The notes below the pieces were generated by a model that was not told the origin of the DNA, searched no databases, and saw only the letters and a program-made list of their open reading frames with translations. A DNA stretch of 23,654 nt from a virus. A program made the translations under genes and the position numbers. How positions within the stretch are numbered: the stretch's first letter is position 1; each line of letters starts with the position of its first letter. Shown one piece after another: positions 1 through 6,822 of this stretch. The stretch is from positions 1 through 23,654 of the IMG/VR virus record IMGVR_UViG_3300047557_000077; one strand, written 5' to 3'.

Positions 1-642
1 ACTTGATCCTGCCCCAGTAATGCCGTCTCCCACTCCGATTAAACCTCCCGGAACGCCGGACAACAGCGCGTAGCTACCCACGGCTCCCAAAGCAGCCCCA
101 GCCGTTGCATTCAAAACCTGAGTTGTGGTCGGATCGCCACCAGCCACAGCCCATGTGCCATCACCGCGCAGGAAAGTCGTGCTGTTAGCGGTACCCGTGC
201 CCAAACGCGCAGTGGCGACAGTACCGCTAGACAGGTTGGATGCATTTAGGTTGGTGAGGTTAGCACCGCTGGCCGCCGGAAGGGTCGCAGGAAACCGAGC
301 GTTGGGGATCGTCCCGGAATCAAGGTTGCTGGCATTCAGGTTTGTAAGGTTAGCACCGCTGGCTGCGGGTAACGTAGCCGGGAACCGAGCATCTGGCACT
401 GTCCCACTTGAGAGGTTGGATGCATTAAGCGCGGTTAAAGATGCCCCAGACCCAGAAAACGCAGGGGCTGTCAGTGTCCCCGAGCCATTAACCGTAAGCG
501 CATCCAGCGTCGTGGCCCCGTAAGTGCCAACGCCCAGACGTATCGTGCCATCCGGGGCTGCGGGCTGATACCACGTGAAGTTGTTGGTCGCGGTACCAGA
601 GGTACCAACCTGAATGTTCTTGGCAATTATGGTGCTGCTCAT
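1..642 (-). CDS. Tail fibre paralogue A (partial, C-terminus beyond left edge)
   Basis: Reading from ATG at 642 gives 214 residues with no stop before the window edge, so the tip is missing. Upstream is a GGAA-type ribosome site. Residues 1-70 are a unique N-terminus. Residues 73-102 and 103-132 are two copies of a 30-residue repeat with the core NASNLxSGTVPDARFPATLP. A cap follows at about 133-164, ending in the common phage fibre motif TFLRGDGTW. This repeat-then-cap order is shared with the fibres at 1285-2292 and 2846-3724. By analogy with phage tail fibres it should be a trimeric virion protein carrying a receptor-binding tip; that role is inferred. It is the last gene of the visible operon, 21 bases after the cupin gene. 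Confidence 0.8.
   Translation of the reverse strand, partial: MSSTIIAKNIQVGTSGTATNNFTWYQPAAPDGTIRLGVGTYGATTLDALTVNGSGTLTAPAFSGSGASLTALNASNLSSGTVPDARFPATLPAASGANLTNLNASNLDSGTIPNARFPATLPAASGANLTNLNASNLSSGTVATARLGTGTANSTTFLRGDGTWAVAGGDPTTTQVLNATAGAALGAVGSYALLSGVPGGLIGVGDGITGAGSS
247..426 (-). repeat. 90-bp coding repeat, 2 copies (fibre A)
   Basis: These two tandem units encode residues 73-132 of fibre A. The same 30-residue unit occurs four times in each of the two other fibres. The copies here are diverged at the DNA level. Confidence 0.8.
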
Positions 643-663
643 GGGGAGTTCCTTGCTTTATCC

Positions 664-1017
664 TTATGTGCAGAGCGGGCCTGCTATCGACATCGGGCTT
701 ACCCCCGCCGGGATCATGGACGGGTCAAGGATGTCGTTGTTCTCTTTGTCCCGCAAGGCGTGGATGCAGTAGGCCACGGTCTCATCCGTGAGCGCCTCAA
801 GCTCATGCACTTTGTCTTTGCGGATATAGATCATGTGCGGGGCCGTAAATTCCGTAACCACACCCTCCACCGTCACCTTGAGCTTGCCCTTTGCCAGCAG
901 CGTGAGGTGATCGAACTGGTGCGTGTGGCCGATCTCGATGTCTCCCGCCTTCCTGAAATACATCATGCGGCTAAACAGGTTGGCTACGCAGCCAATGTGA
1001 ACAACGGGCTCACTCAT
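664..1017 (-). CDS. Cupin-fold protein of the fibre cassette, copy 1
   Basis: A 117-residue protein with a single-domain cupin pattern. Motif 1 is GHTHQFDHLTLLAKG (about 30-44), with metal-ligand candidates H31, H33 and H37. Motif 2 is P60...H71. Its ATG overlaps the stop of the preceding 86-aa gene by four bases (ATGA), so the two are probably translationally coupled. A shorter paralogue at 2292-2573 occupies the same place in the neighbouring cassette. Small cupins are known beside phage tail-fibre genes, but their job is not settled. It could bind a metal or sugar on the fibre, or assist fibre assembly. The C-terminal tail beyond residue 90 is absent from the paralogue. Confidence 0.75.
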   Translation of the reverse strand: MSEPVVHIGCVANLFSRMMYFRKAGDIEIGHTHQFDHLTLLAKGKLKVTVEGVVTEFTAPHMIYIRKDKVHELEALTDETVAYCIHALRDKENNDILDPSMIPAGVSPMSIAGPLCT

Positions 1018-1274
1018 AGAACGCTCTGCGGGATTTCACCAGACGATGGGGTACTTGTTACTTCAATAGGTGGGGGCGGTGGGACAAACTCTGTAATAGG
1101 GCCAAACTCACCAGCCATTGCACGTTGCCAAATTTCTTGAGCGTGTGGTGTTGGATCAAACACAGCACATCCAAATTCAACCTCGTGTGCAAAAGTAGAA
1201 AATTGAACTGTGCAATTAAATATACTTTTATCTTCGTTTACCCAAAAACAGTTTTTGACGCTAATAATATCCAT
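1014..1274 (-). CDS. Small fibre-associated protein, copy 1
   Basis: An 86-residue protein of unknown function. It is a clear paralogue of the protein at 2570-2827: both start with a short beta-rich segment and share the block HAQxIWQRAMAGEFGxI (about residues 44-60). A proline-rich tail follows (PPPPP at about 65-69). Phage tail-module proteins often carry a similar 'GEFG.I.py' ending, so a tail-fibre assembly or attachment role is plausible but inferred. The start at 1274 has AAGGAG six bases upstream. The first half of the gene is visibly AT-rich compared with the rest of the operon, suggesting a different origin. It overlaps the cupin gene by four bases. Confidence 0.75.
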   Translation of the reverse strand: MDIISVKNCFWVNEDKSIFNCTVQFSTFAHEVEFGCAVFDPTPHAQEIWQRAMAGEFGPITEFVPPPPPIEVTSTPSSGEIPQSVL

Positions 1275-1284
1275 TTTTTACTCC

Positions 1285-2292
1285 TTAAGCAACCCTAATA
1301 AACAGCGAACCCCTGGTTAGTCTTGTTGTCGCCATGTTGCCATACCCTATATCTTGCCAAAGAGTCCCATTATGATGTATAGGCCCTAAAAGTCTCCAAG
1401 TGCCAAAACCAATAGGCGTGTGGGTCCCATCGAAAGTGAAAGACGTTGTTCTATTTCTTAAGTCTAAGCCAGGAGTGTTAGCAGCATTGGTATTTTGAAA
1501 GGTTGTTGTACTACCAGACGTAGCCCGAAATAAATATACACCACTAATATCGCCACCAATACTTACTGAGGCAGTTGAAGTAAGATATGAAATAGTTACA
1601 GAGCCGCCAACGCCAAGGTTAGCTGCATCTGATAGCGTAATACCGCCTGATACAGTAGCCCAAGTGTTGTCGCCCCGCAGGAACGTCGTGTTGTTCGCAG
1701 TGCCAGACCCCAGCCGTGCTGTAGCGACAGTGCCGGAGGACAAGTTGCTGGCGTTCAGGTTGGTAAGGTTTGCCCCGCTGGCTGCGGGGAGGGTTGCTGG
1801 GAACCGGGCGTTGGGGATGGTCCCCGAATCCAGATTGCTGGCGTTCAAGGCCGTCAGGTTTGCGCCGCTGGCAGCAGGTAGAGTCGCCGGAAAGCGAGCA
1901 TCAGGCACCGTACCAGAGCCAAGGTTGGAGGCATTAAGCGCCGTCAGGTTTGCGCCGCTGGCAGCAGGTAGAGTCGCCGGAAAGCGAGCATCAGGCACCG
2001 TACCAGAGCCAAGGTTGGAGGCATTAAGCGCCGTCAGGTTTGCGCCGCTGGCAGCAGGTAGAGTCGCCGGAAAGCGAGCATCAGGCACCGTCCCAGAACC
2101 GAGGTTGGATGCATTCAGGTTAGTGAGGTTGGAGCCGTTGCCAGCAGAAGGTGTGCCGATGTCTCCGCCAGTGATGTACACCGTGCCCGTCTGATCGGGC
2201 AGCGTCACCGTGCGGTCGGTGTTTGTCGTCGGGGGTACCAGTGTGACAACGCCCGTTCCCGTAAGGCTTGCTTGAACTTTGAGGTTGGACAT
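1285..2292 (-). CDS. Tail fibre paralogue B
   Basis: A 335-residue tail-fibre protein. Residues 1-45 form an N-terminal segment of the type seen in many phage fibres (TGTGVVTLVPP...TVTLPDQTGTVY). Residues 60-179 are four 30-residue NASNLxSGTxPxARFPATLP repeats. Residues 180-212 are the cap with TFLRGDNTW. The remaining ~120 residues are a variable tip ending in FIRVA. Fibre C ends similarly (GTWR...RVA), so the two tips are distant relatives. The tip-coding DNA (about 1285-1640) is AT-richer than the repeats. Its ATG overlaps the upstream cupin stop by one base (TGATG). Receptor binding is inferred from family and position. Confidence 0.85.
   Translation of the reverse strand: MSNLKVQASLTGTGVVTLVPPTTNTDRTVTLPDQTGTVYITGGDIGTPSAGNGSNLTNLNASNLGSGTVPDARFPATLPAASGANLTALNASNLGSGTVPDARFPATLPAASGANLTALNASNLGSGTVPDARFPATLPAASGANLTALNASNLDSGTIPNARFPATLPAASGANLTNLNASNLSSGTVATARLGSGTANNTTFLRGDNTWATVSGGITLSDAANLGVGGSVTISYLTSTASVSIGGDISGVYLFRATSGSTTTFQNTNAANTPGLDLRNRTTSFTFDGTHTPIGFGTWRLLGPIHHNGTLWQDIGYGNMATTRLTRGSLFIRVA
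1756..2115 (-). repeat. 90-bp tandem coding repeat, 4 copies (fibre B)
   Basis: Four units encode residues 60-179 of fibre B. Bases 1861-1950 and 1951-2040 are identical, and the identity at a 90-base offset runs from about 1850 to 2091. Near-perfect copies imply recent duplication or gene conversion. Confidence 0.9.
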
Positions 2293-2573
2293 CAGTATTT
2301 TCCTTCAGCAAAGACGTTCACAAACACTGTGCCGTCTTCCAGCGCTTCAATCTCATGCCATTCAGCAGCCACAAGGTTAACGGGCTGCGTGTTCTTATCC
2401 ATGACCAACTCCCGGCCATCTTTGCGCACGATGCAGCTACCCGCATGGCACAGAGTAAGGTGTGCGTAGGCGTGTTCATGGCGCGGCAGCCCCTGCCCCT
2501 TGTCGGCGTGGTAGACGTTCAAGGTGGTGCCGTCTTGGGTGACGGCGAAGCGAGGGGCGACAGTTTGTATCAC
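2292..2573 (-). CDS. Cupin-fold protein of the fibre cassette, copy 2
   Basis: A 93-residue single-domain cupin with candidate metal ligands H32, H34 and H38 (RHEHAYAHLTL), G45, P64 and H73. It shares the HxH...HLTL core and the 'WHEIEALxDGTV' / 'VHELEALTDETV' region with the 117-aa cupin at 664-1017, so the two are paralogues. It overlaps the preceding 85-aa gene by four bases and fibre B by one base, forming a tightly coupled trio. Its biochemical role is unknown. The position suggests it acts with the adjacent fibre, as a chaperone, a cap or a ligand-binding accessory. Confidence 0.75.
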   Translation of the reverse strand: MIQTVAPRFAVTQDGTTLNVYHADKGQGLPRHEHAYAHLTLCHAGSCIVRKDGRELVMDKNTQPVNLVAAEWHEIEALEDGTVFVNVFAEGKY

Positions 2574-2827
2574 AGCGTCTGCGCCCCTTCAACAGAGGGT
2601 TGCGGCGTGACTGCGGGATCAAGAACAGTTGGTTGTGGAAGAGGTTCCGCAATTGCGCCGAACTCTCCTGCCATTGCACGCTGCCAGATGCTCTGCGCGT
2701 GATCGACCAAATCGTTAACGTTACAGCAAAAAGGAACAGTCCCAAGGTTTTCAAAAGTTACATCGCAGTTAAATGCCACCTTATCTTCACCACACCAGAT
2801 AAGATTCTCAACGGACGAATAATTCAT
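2570..2827 (-). CDS. Small fibre-associated protein, copy 2
   Basis: An 85-residue paralogue of the protein at 1014-1274. The identical 11-residue block IWQRAMAGEFG lies in the middle, and a proline/threonine-rich tail follows. The N-terminal halves are diverged but keep spacing and a few residues (W..EDK..FNC.V.F). The ribosome site GGGGATTAAAG precedes the ATG. It follows fibre C by 18 bases and overlaps the cupin gene by four. Function is unknown; it may be a fibre assembly or attachment factor. Confidence 0.75.
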   Translation of the reverse strand: MNYSSVENLIWCGEDKVAFNCDVTFENLGTVPFCCNVNDLVDHAQSIWQRAMAGEFGAIAEPLPQPTVLDPAVTPQPSVEGAQTL

Positions 2828-2845
2828 CTTTAATCCCCAAGCAGA

Positions 2846-3724
2846 TTAAGCAACACGAACCGCAACTACGCTCGGCCACCTAGTGCTGTTAACGCACCCA
2901 TAGAAGTAGGCTCGCGTAGCATAAGTAAGAACGCGCCACGTTCCACTTACAGGGGATACAGTTCGAGAGTTTGCGGATAAAGCTGAAGTTCTGTTTGTGT
3001 AATCTCCAACAGCCCCCGGGTAGGTACCAACGTCCAACTGAAAGCCAATATTAGGAGTCTCAAGAAGGTTTCCGCCCGCCGTAGTTATTCGGAATAGGTT
3101 TGCGCCGGAAACGTTACTACCTGCTGCAACGTTCGTGGTGCTTGTGTACCAAAACATTGCGTAGCTGCCGATGTCATCAAAAGTCGGTACGCCGCCGGCA
3201 GACGCCCATGTACCATCACCGCGCAGAAACGTGCTGCTGTTCGCCGTTCCAGACCCCAGACGCGCCGTGCCAACAGTACCGCTGGACAGGTTGGATGCGT
3301 TCAGGTTGGTGAGGTTGGCACCGCTGGCTGCGGGCAAGGTAGCGGGGAACCGGGCGTCTGGAACAGTACCAGAGCCAAGGTTTGAGGCATTAAGCGCCGT
3401 CAGGTTTGCGCCACTAGCGGCGGGCAAGGTAGCGGGGAACCGAGCGTTAGGGATCGTTCCCGAATCCAGATTGCTGGCATTCAAGGCCGTCAGGTTTGCG
3501 CCGCTGGCAGCGGGCAACGTGGCCGGAAAGCGGGCATCAGGTACTGTGCCAGAGCCAAGGTTGCTGGCATTTAGTGCGGTTAGGTTTGCACCACTGACCG
3601 CAGGAAGGGTCGCCGGGAAACGCGCATCAGGCACCGTGCCCGTGGACAGGTTGGATGCGTTTAAATCCGTCAGGCCCGAGGCGGGGCCTGAAATTCCAGT
3701 GGTTCCATCAATCGTTACAGGCAT
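2846..3724 (-). CDS. Tail fibre paralogue C
   Basis: A 292-residue tail-fibre protein. It has a short N-terminus (MPVTIDGTTGISGP, a start common in phage fibres). Four 30-residue repeats cover residues 22-141, followed by the cap with TFLRGDGTW at about 142-175. A C-terminal tip of ~115 residues ends in VAVRVA. The tip shares GTWR, NRT and LFR landmarks with fibre B but is otherwise different. The upstream ribosome site is GAGGAACGAAC. It is the first of three fibre paralogues in transcription order and follows the long fibre gene by nine bases. A receptor-binding role is inferred. Confidence 0.85.
   Translation of the reverse strand: MPVTIDGTTGISGPASGLTDLNASNLSTGTVPDARFPATLPAVSGANLTALNASNLGSGTVPDARFPATLPAASGANLTALNASNLDSGTIPNARFPATLPAASGANLTALNASNLGSGTVPDARFPATLPAASGANLTNLNASNLSSGTVGTARLGSGTANSSTFLRGDGTWASAGGVPTFDDIGSYAMFWYTSTTNVAAGSNVSGANLFRITTAGGNLLETPNIGFQLDVGTYPGAVGDYTNRTSALSANSRTVSPVSGTWRVLTYATRAYFYGCVNSTRWPSVVAVRVA
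3302..3661 (-). repeat. 90-bp tandem coding repeat, 4 copies (fibre C)
   Basis: Four units encode residues 22-141 of fibre C. Part of the array near 3470-3515 is almost identical to fibre B near 1826-1872, so homologous recombination between the two genes is possible. Confidence 0.85.
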
Positions 3725-3733
3725 GTTCGTTCC

Positions 3734-5203
3734 TCAAACAACAGTCCACACCGCGCCGCTGGACACCGTGATGGAGCCGGTCGTCACAGTAACAGGCCCC
3801 GCGCTCAAACCGTTGTCCGACGAAGTGATGACGTAATGCTCCGTGACCGTCTGGCTGTTCACAAACACGCCGTTACTGCCCCGGGGCGCTTTCACGCTCA
3901 ACTCGCCCGTGCTGGGCTTGAACAGATACTGCGCGTTGCTGGTGTAAATGGTAGACGGCGTACCCGTCGTGGCCGCAGCAAAAATGGGGTAGAGGTTGGT
4001 GGCTGTGGCTGTATCGTTGGACAGAGACGGCGGCGGATTCACCGTGCCCCAAGAAGTGTTGGAGCCGTCTGTGGTCAGGTACTTGCCCGACTGCGAGGTC
4101 TGGCTGGGCGCAAGTGCATTAAATGCAGCGTTGGCCGTGGTCTGTCCCGTACCGCCCGCTGCAATCGGCAGCGTACCCGCCGTCAACGCCGACGCACTGG
4201 TGGAGTACAGAGCGTTGTTCGCGCCCGTGAAGGTCGTCAGGCCCGTACCACCAGCAGCAGAAGGAAGCGTGCCAGCCGTCAGAGTCGTTGCACCCGTGGA
4301 GTACAGCGCGTTGTTAGCCCCGGTGAACGTGGTCAGTCCCGTGCCACCGTAGGCAGGCTGGATCGTGCCGCCTTGCCACGTACCGCCAGAAATGATAGAA
4401 GTGCCAAGGTTGAACGCGTTAGTTCCAAAGGTCACGCCCTCGGGCAGATACGCATGGATGTCCCAAATGCCGCCAACAGTACTGTTGTCCGTCAAAAAGA
4501 CCGCGCCCGCGCCCCCCGTGGGGATTGTTCCAACTGCTCCAGCGGCGTAGTTCTGGATAGTCAGCGTGCCCGTCGCCATGTTGTTGAACACAAACGCCAC
4601 CCCGGTCGTCAGGGTGGTTGCGTCAGGCATGGTGTAGGTCTCGCCCCCGGTGCCAACCAGCGTATGGATATAGCTGGACGCTGCTGTCAGAGCCGTGGTG
4701 CCCCCCGCAGCGGTTGTGCTGGTGTTTGCCTGACTTACTCTATTAACGGTGATGTTCTGGTTCGCATCCCGTAGCACCACAGAGTTGGCCCCGGACGATG
4801 CCGTGACCCCCGTGCCGCCATAGGCCACGCCAACAGTGGTTCCTTGCCACGTACCAGACGACACCGTACCCAACGCGGACACGTTACCGCTGGCGTCCAG
4901 ATTGACGGACTTGCCAGACGGATAAGTGACGAAGACGTTCAGGGTGCCCGGGAAGGTCACCGCACTGCCGCCATTGCTGGAGGCGTAGATCGTCGTGCGG
5001 GTCAGGGTTGGGCCGGTCGTGGAGTACGTCCCCAGACCAACCTCCCAGTTACCAGACGTATCCGTTGCAGAGTAGAAGGTGGTGTTGGTGTCACCAATTA
5101 CTGCAAACGTCTGGAAACCCAGTACCGCCCCCGTCAGCGTGAAGCTGACAGTAGTATTCGCCGTGGCCGATTCTTGGACACGGTTTGCAAGAACCAGAGC
5201 CAT
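3734..5203 (-). CDS. Long tail fibre / virion-attached fibre protein
   Basis: A 489-residue protein. Residues 1-100 match a widespread phage fibre N-terminal domain: MALVLANRVQE..., GFQTFAVIGDTNTTFY, NWEVGLGTY, RTTIYASSNGGSAVTF, FVTYPSGKSV. This domain is thought to anchor fibres to the tail. The middle carries glycine/threonine-rich beta repeats, including YGGTG blocks, with two 32-residue units at 286-349. The motif GGTGQTTANAAFNAL...GKYLTTDGSNTSW lies at about 350-385. The C-terminus ends SGAVWTVV and resembles many tail proteins. The ribosome site GGAGG lies just upstream of ATG 5203. It precedes the three fibre paralogues and may be the base fibre to which they relate; that link is inference. 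Confidence 0.85.
   Translation of the reverse strand: MALVLANRVQESATANTTVSFTLTGAVLGFQTFAVIGDTNTTFYSATDTSGNWEVGLGTYSTTGPTLTRTTIYASSNGGSAVTFPGTLNVFVTYPSGKSVNLDASGNVSALGTVSSGTWQGTTVGVAYGGTGVTASSGANSVVLRDANQNITVNRVSQANTSTTAAGGTTALTAASSYIHTLVGTGGETYTMPDATTLTTGVAFVFNNMATGTLTIQNYAAGAVGTIPTGGAGAVFLTDNSTVGGIWDIHAYLPEGVTFGTNAFNLGTSIISGGTWQGGTIQPAYGGTGLTTFTGANNALYSTGATTLTAGTLPSAAGGTGLTTFTGANNALYSTSASALTAGTLPIAAGGTGQTTANAAFNALAPSQTSQSGKYLTTDGSNTSWGTVNPPPSLSNDTATATNLYPIFAAATTGTPSTIYTSNAQYLFKPSTGELSVKAPRGSNGVFVNSQTVTEHYVITSSDNGLSAGPVTVTTGSITVSSGAVWTVV
4157..4348 (-). repeat. 96-bp coding repeat, 2 copies (long fibre)
   Basis: Two 32-residue units of the form GGTGLTTFTGANNALYST...TAGTLP encode residues 286-349. 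A partial third unit starts at GGTGQTT. Confidence 0.75.
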
Positions 5204-5218
5204 TTAAGCCTCCTTCAG

Positions 5219-5827
5219 TTAGGAGGTTGCGGTCGTGCTGTAGGTAACGCTGACAGTGTCGCCCGCCGTGGTGATCTTGGCCGTTGCAAACGCGCCCGCG
5301 CTGTACAGCGTACCGGAGGTGTTGCCTTGAGTCGAAGACGCGCCAGAGCCGGTCACCAAGAAGCAGCCACCAACCGTACCGCCGCCACCCGTGATGGTGT
5401 AGGTGATCGCAGAAGCAGTCTTGGTGGTCACGTTGGTCGGGCTGGCACCGGTAGAAGACGCAGCGCCAAACACAGCCGTACCACGGACAGGAGAGCCACC
5501 CACGGTGTAGTTGGTGAACTCAGTCCAACCGCCATGCGAGGCCATCGTGTCTCCCGCAGCGAAGGTCGGGGTCGAACCAGAGATCAGGCCGAGGAACGGA
5601 CCCACAGTGGTGTAAGTGCCAGACGTAGACAGCAGAGTGTCCAGCATCAGTTCCTTACCGATAGCGTTGACCAGATTGGGGAACTGCTCTTCCCACTTGA
5701 TGTTGCCATCAGCGTCACGGCACACCACATGGTAGTGGCCTTCGATCCCTACGGACTCAGCACCAACGACGTTGGACTGCATAGCCACCTGTGCGTGATC
5801 GCCAAAATTGGAAAGCTCTTTTTGCAT
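5219..5827 (-). CDS. Phage tail / virion structural protein (202 aa)
   Basis: The N-terminal part contains EGHYHVVCRDADGNIKWEEQFPNLVNAIGKELMLDTLL (about residues 29-66). This is a recurrent signature of phage structural proteins encoded beside tail fibres. The rest is beta-rich, low in charge and full of Thr/Ser/Gly/Ala, ending VTYSTTATS, as expected for an extended virion protein. The ribosome site AAGGAG lies upstream of ATG 5827. The stop is 15 bases before the long fibre gene. The exact position in the virion cannot be told from sequence. Confidence 0.75.
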   Translation of the reverse strand: MQKELSNFGDHAQVAMQSNVVGAESVGIEGHYHVVCRDADGNIKWEEQFPNLVNAIGKELMLDTLLSTSGTYTTVGPFLGLISGSTPTFAAGDTMASHGGWTEFTNYTVGGSPVRGTAVFGAASSTGASPTNVTTKTASAITYTITGGGGTVGGCFLVTGSGASSTQGNTSGTLYSAGAFATAKITTAGDTVSVTYSTTATS

Positions 5828-5836
5828 GATCGCTCC

Positions 5837-6262
5837 TTATACAAGCCGAATGAGAGCAGACGTGCTGGTGTTAGCTGGCATCTGCACAGTGAAAGAAGTG
5901 GTTGAAGTTTTGTCAGACCCGAAGTCCAGCACGCATACAGCACCGTTATCACCCGGCGTGTAGATCAAGGCCCCACGCGCTGTGATCGCGCCAGTCCACG
6001 ACGGAGCAGAGAAATTGATGTACGTCGTGCTGCCCCCAGCGTTGTTTGCTTCCGACGAAATCGTAGCCGTGACAACCTGTCCACCTGCAACATAATTGCC
6101 GCCCGAGGCTTCCCCGGTCGCGGTGTAAGCAGTCGTCGTAGAGTCAAGCGTAGCCGCATTGGTGTACAACGCCAAATAGAACGTGTCCGAGGCAAAGTTG
6201 ATCGTGCCGTTGGCAAGACCCAAGCGAAGCGTGTTGCAGGAATAGTTGCCCGTGAAGCTCAA
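5837..6262 (-). CDS. Phage structural protein (141 aa) with TTG start
   Basis: A beta-rich, Thr/Ala-rich protein with landmarks FYLALYTNAATLDSTTTAYT, EASGGNYVAGG and INFSAPSWTGAITARGALIY. These resemble a common small structural protein encoded near phage tail fibres. The only usable start is TTG at 6262, with GAGGTGG just upstream. An in-frame stop lies four codons before it and there is no ATG nearby. TTG shares four bases (TTGA) with the stop of the upstream HNH gene. The unusual start may be a scar of the HNH insertion. The exact virion role is unknown. Confidence 0.75.
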   Translation of the reverse strand: MSFTGNYSCNTLRLGLANGTINFASDTFYLALYTNAATLDSTTTAYTATGEASGGNYVAGGQVVTATISSEANNAGGSTTYINFSAPSWTGAITARGALIYTPGDNGAVCVLDFGSDKTSTTSFTVQMPANTSTSALIRLV

Positions 6263-6822
6263 GATGCCACCTCAAAACGGTTTGATTTGGCGCGGTTGAG
6301 TTTAGCCGGAATAACCTGCATGTTTTGCGGAACATGGAGACCTGACACTTTTTTACCTTGCAACGGCACCACATGGTCCACATGCCAAGCAAAACCAAAC
6401 ATTGAAGTGCGAAGCGCCGCCAACTCGTAAGCCTGCCCCATCATCCAGTGATCATCTTCAGTCAACCATGCCGGAGTGCGCTGCAACTTAGCCGCGTCAC
6501 GACGCGCTTTTATTTTTGCGTAAACATGCAGGTTGTTTCGCTGGTACTCCCGCTTTTGCGCGTTAAGTTTGTCAGCATTAGCCGCGCGGTACTCCCGCGA
6601 CCTCTGCATCAATTTATCAGCATGTCGCACATACTGTTGCTGATTATGCCGTTGCACTTTGGCAGGGTTCTTTAAGCGCCATGCCTTCAGACCTTCTGTG
6701 CGACACGCAAGGCACTCTCCCGTAGACGCGCGACGCGGAGCCGTATGCCCGTGCGGGCACGCTTTCCCAGTGAAATACTGGGAGTCTCCTTTTGCAAGCG
6801 CAGCGCGGCGGGTCGTTTCCAT
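6259..6822 (-). CDS. HNH endonuclease, copy 1 (homing-type)
   Basis: A 187-residue free-standing HNH nuclease. A Cys/His metal-binding segment lies at the N-terminus (C22-P-H-G-H26 and C37-x-x-C40). A Lys/Arg-rich helical middle with NPAK/NADK repeats follows (about 45-110), probably for DNA contact. The HNH core is at 147-180: VDHVVPLQGKKVSGLH with D149-H150, then N167 and N176. A paralogue lies at 13154-13852. Such genes usually behave as homing elements that cut allelic sites lacking them. It shares one base with the adaptor gene stop (TAATG) and four with the next gene's TTG start, so it is inserted without disturbing the operon's compactness. Confidence 0.9.
   Translation of the reverse strand: METTRRAALAKGDSQYFTGKACPHGHTAPRRASTGECLACRTEGLKAWRLKNPAKVQRHNQQQYVRHADKLMQRSREYRAANADKLNAQKREYQRNNLHVYAKIKARRDAAKLQRTPAWLTEDDHWMMGQAYELAALRTSMFGFAWHVDHVVPLQGKKVSGLHVPQNMQVIPAKLNRAKSNRFEVAS

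Noticed and set aside
1756-2115. Regular 90-bp repeats as a possible CRISPR array
   Set aside because: The units are contiguous, in frame and coding, with no unique spacers.
1664-2194. Plus-strand frame with repeated peptide APLAAGRVAGKRASGTVPE
   Set aside because: It is the antisense of the 90-bp fibre repeats, and the same artefact appears opposite fibres A and C.
3836-5905. Plus-strand frames of 312 and 353 codons opposite the long fibre and 202-aa gene
   Set aside because: Arg-rich, low-complexity translations opposite GC-rich repetitive fibre DNA; the minus-strand genes have family signatures and ribosome sites.
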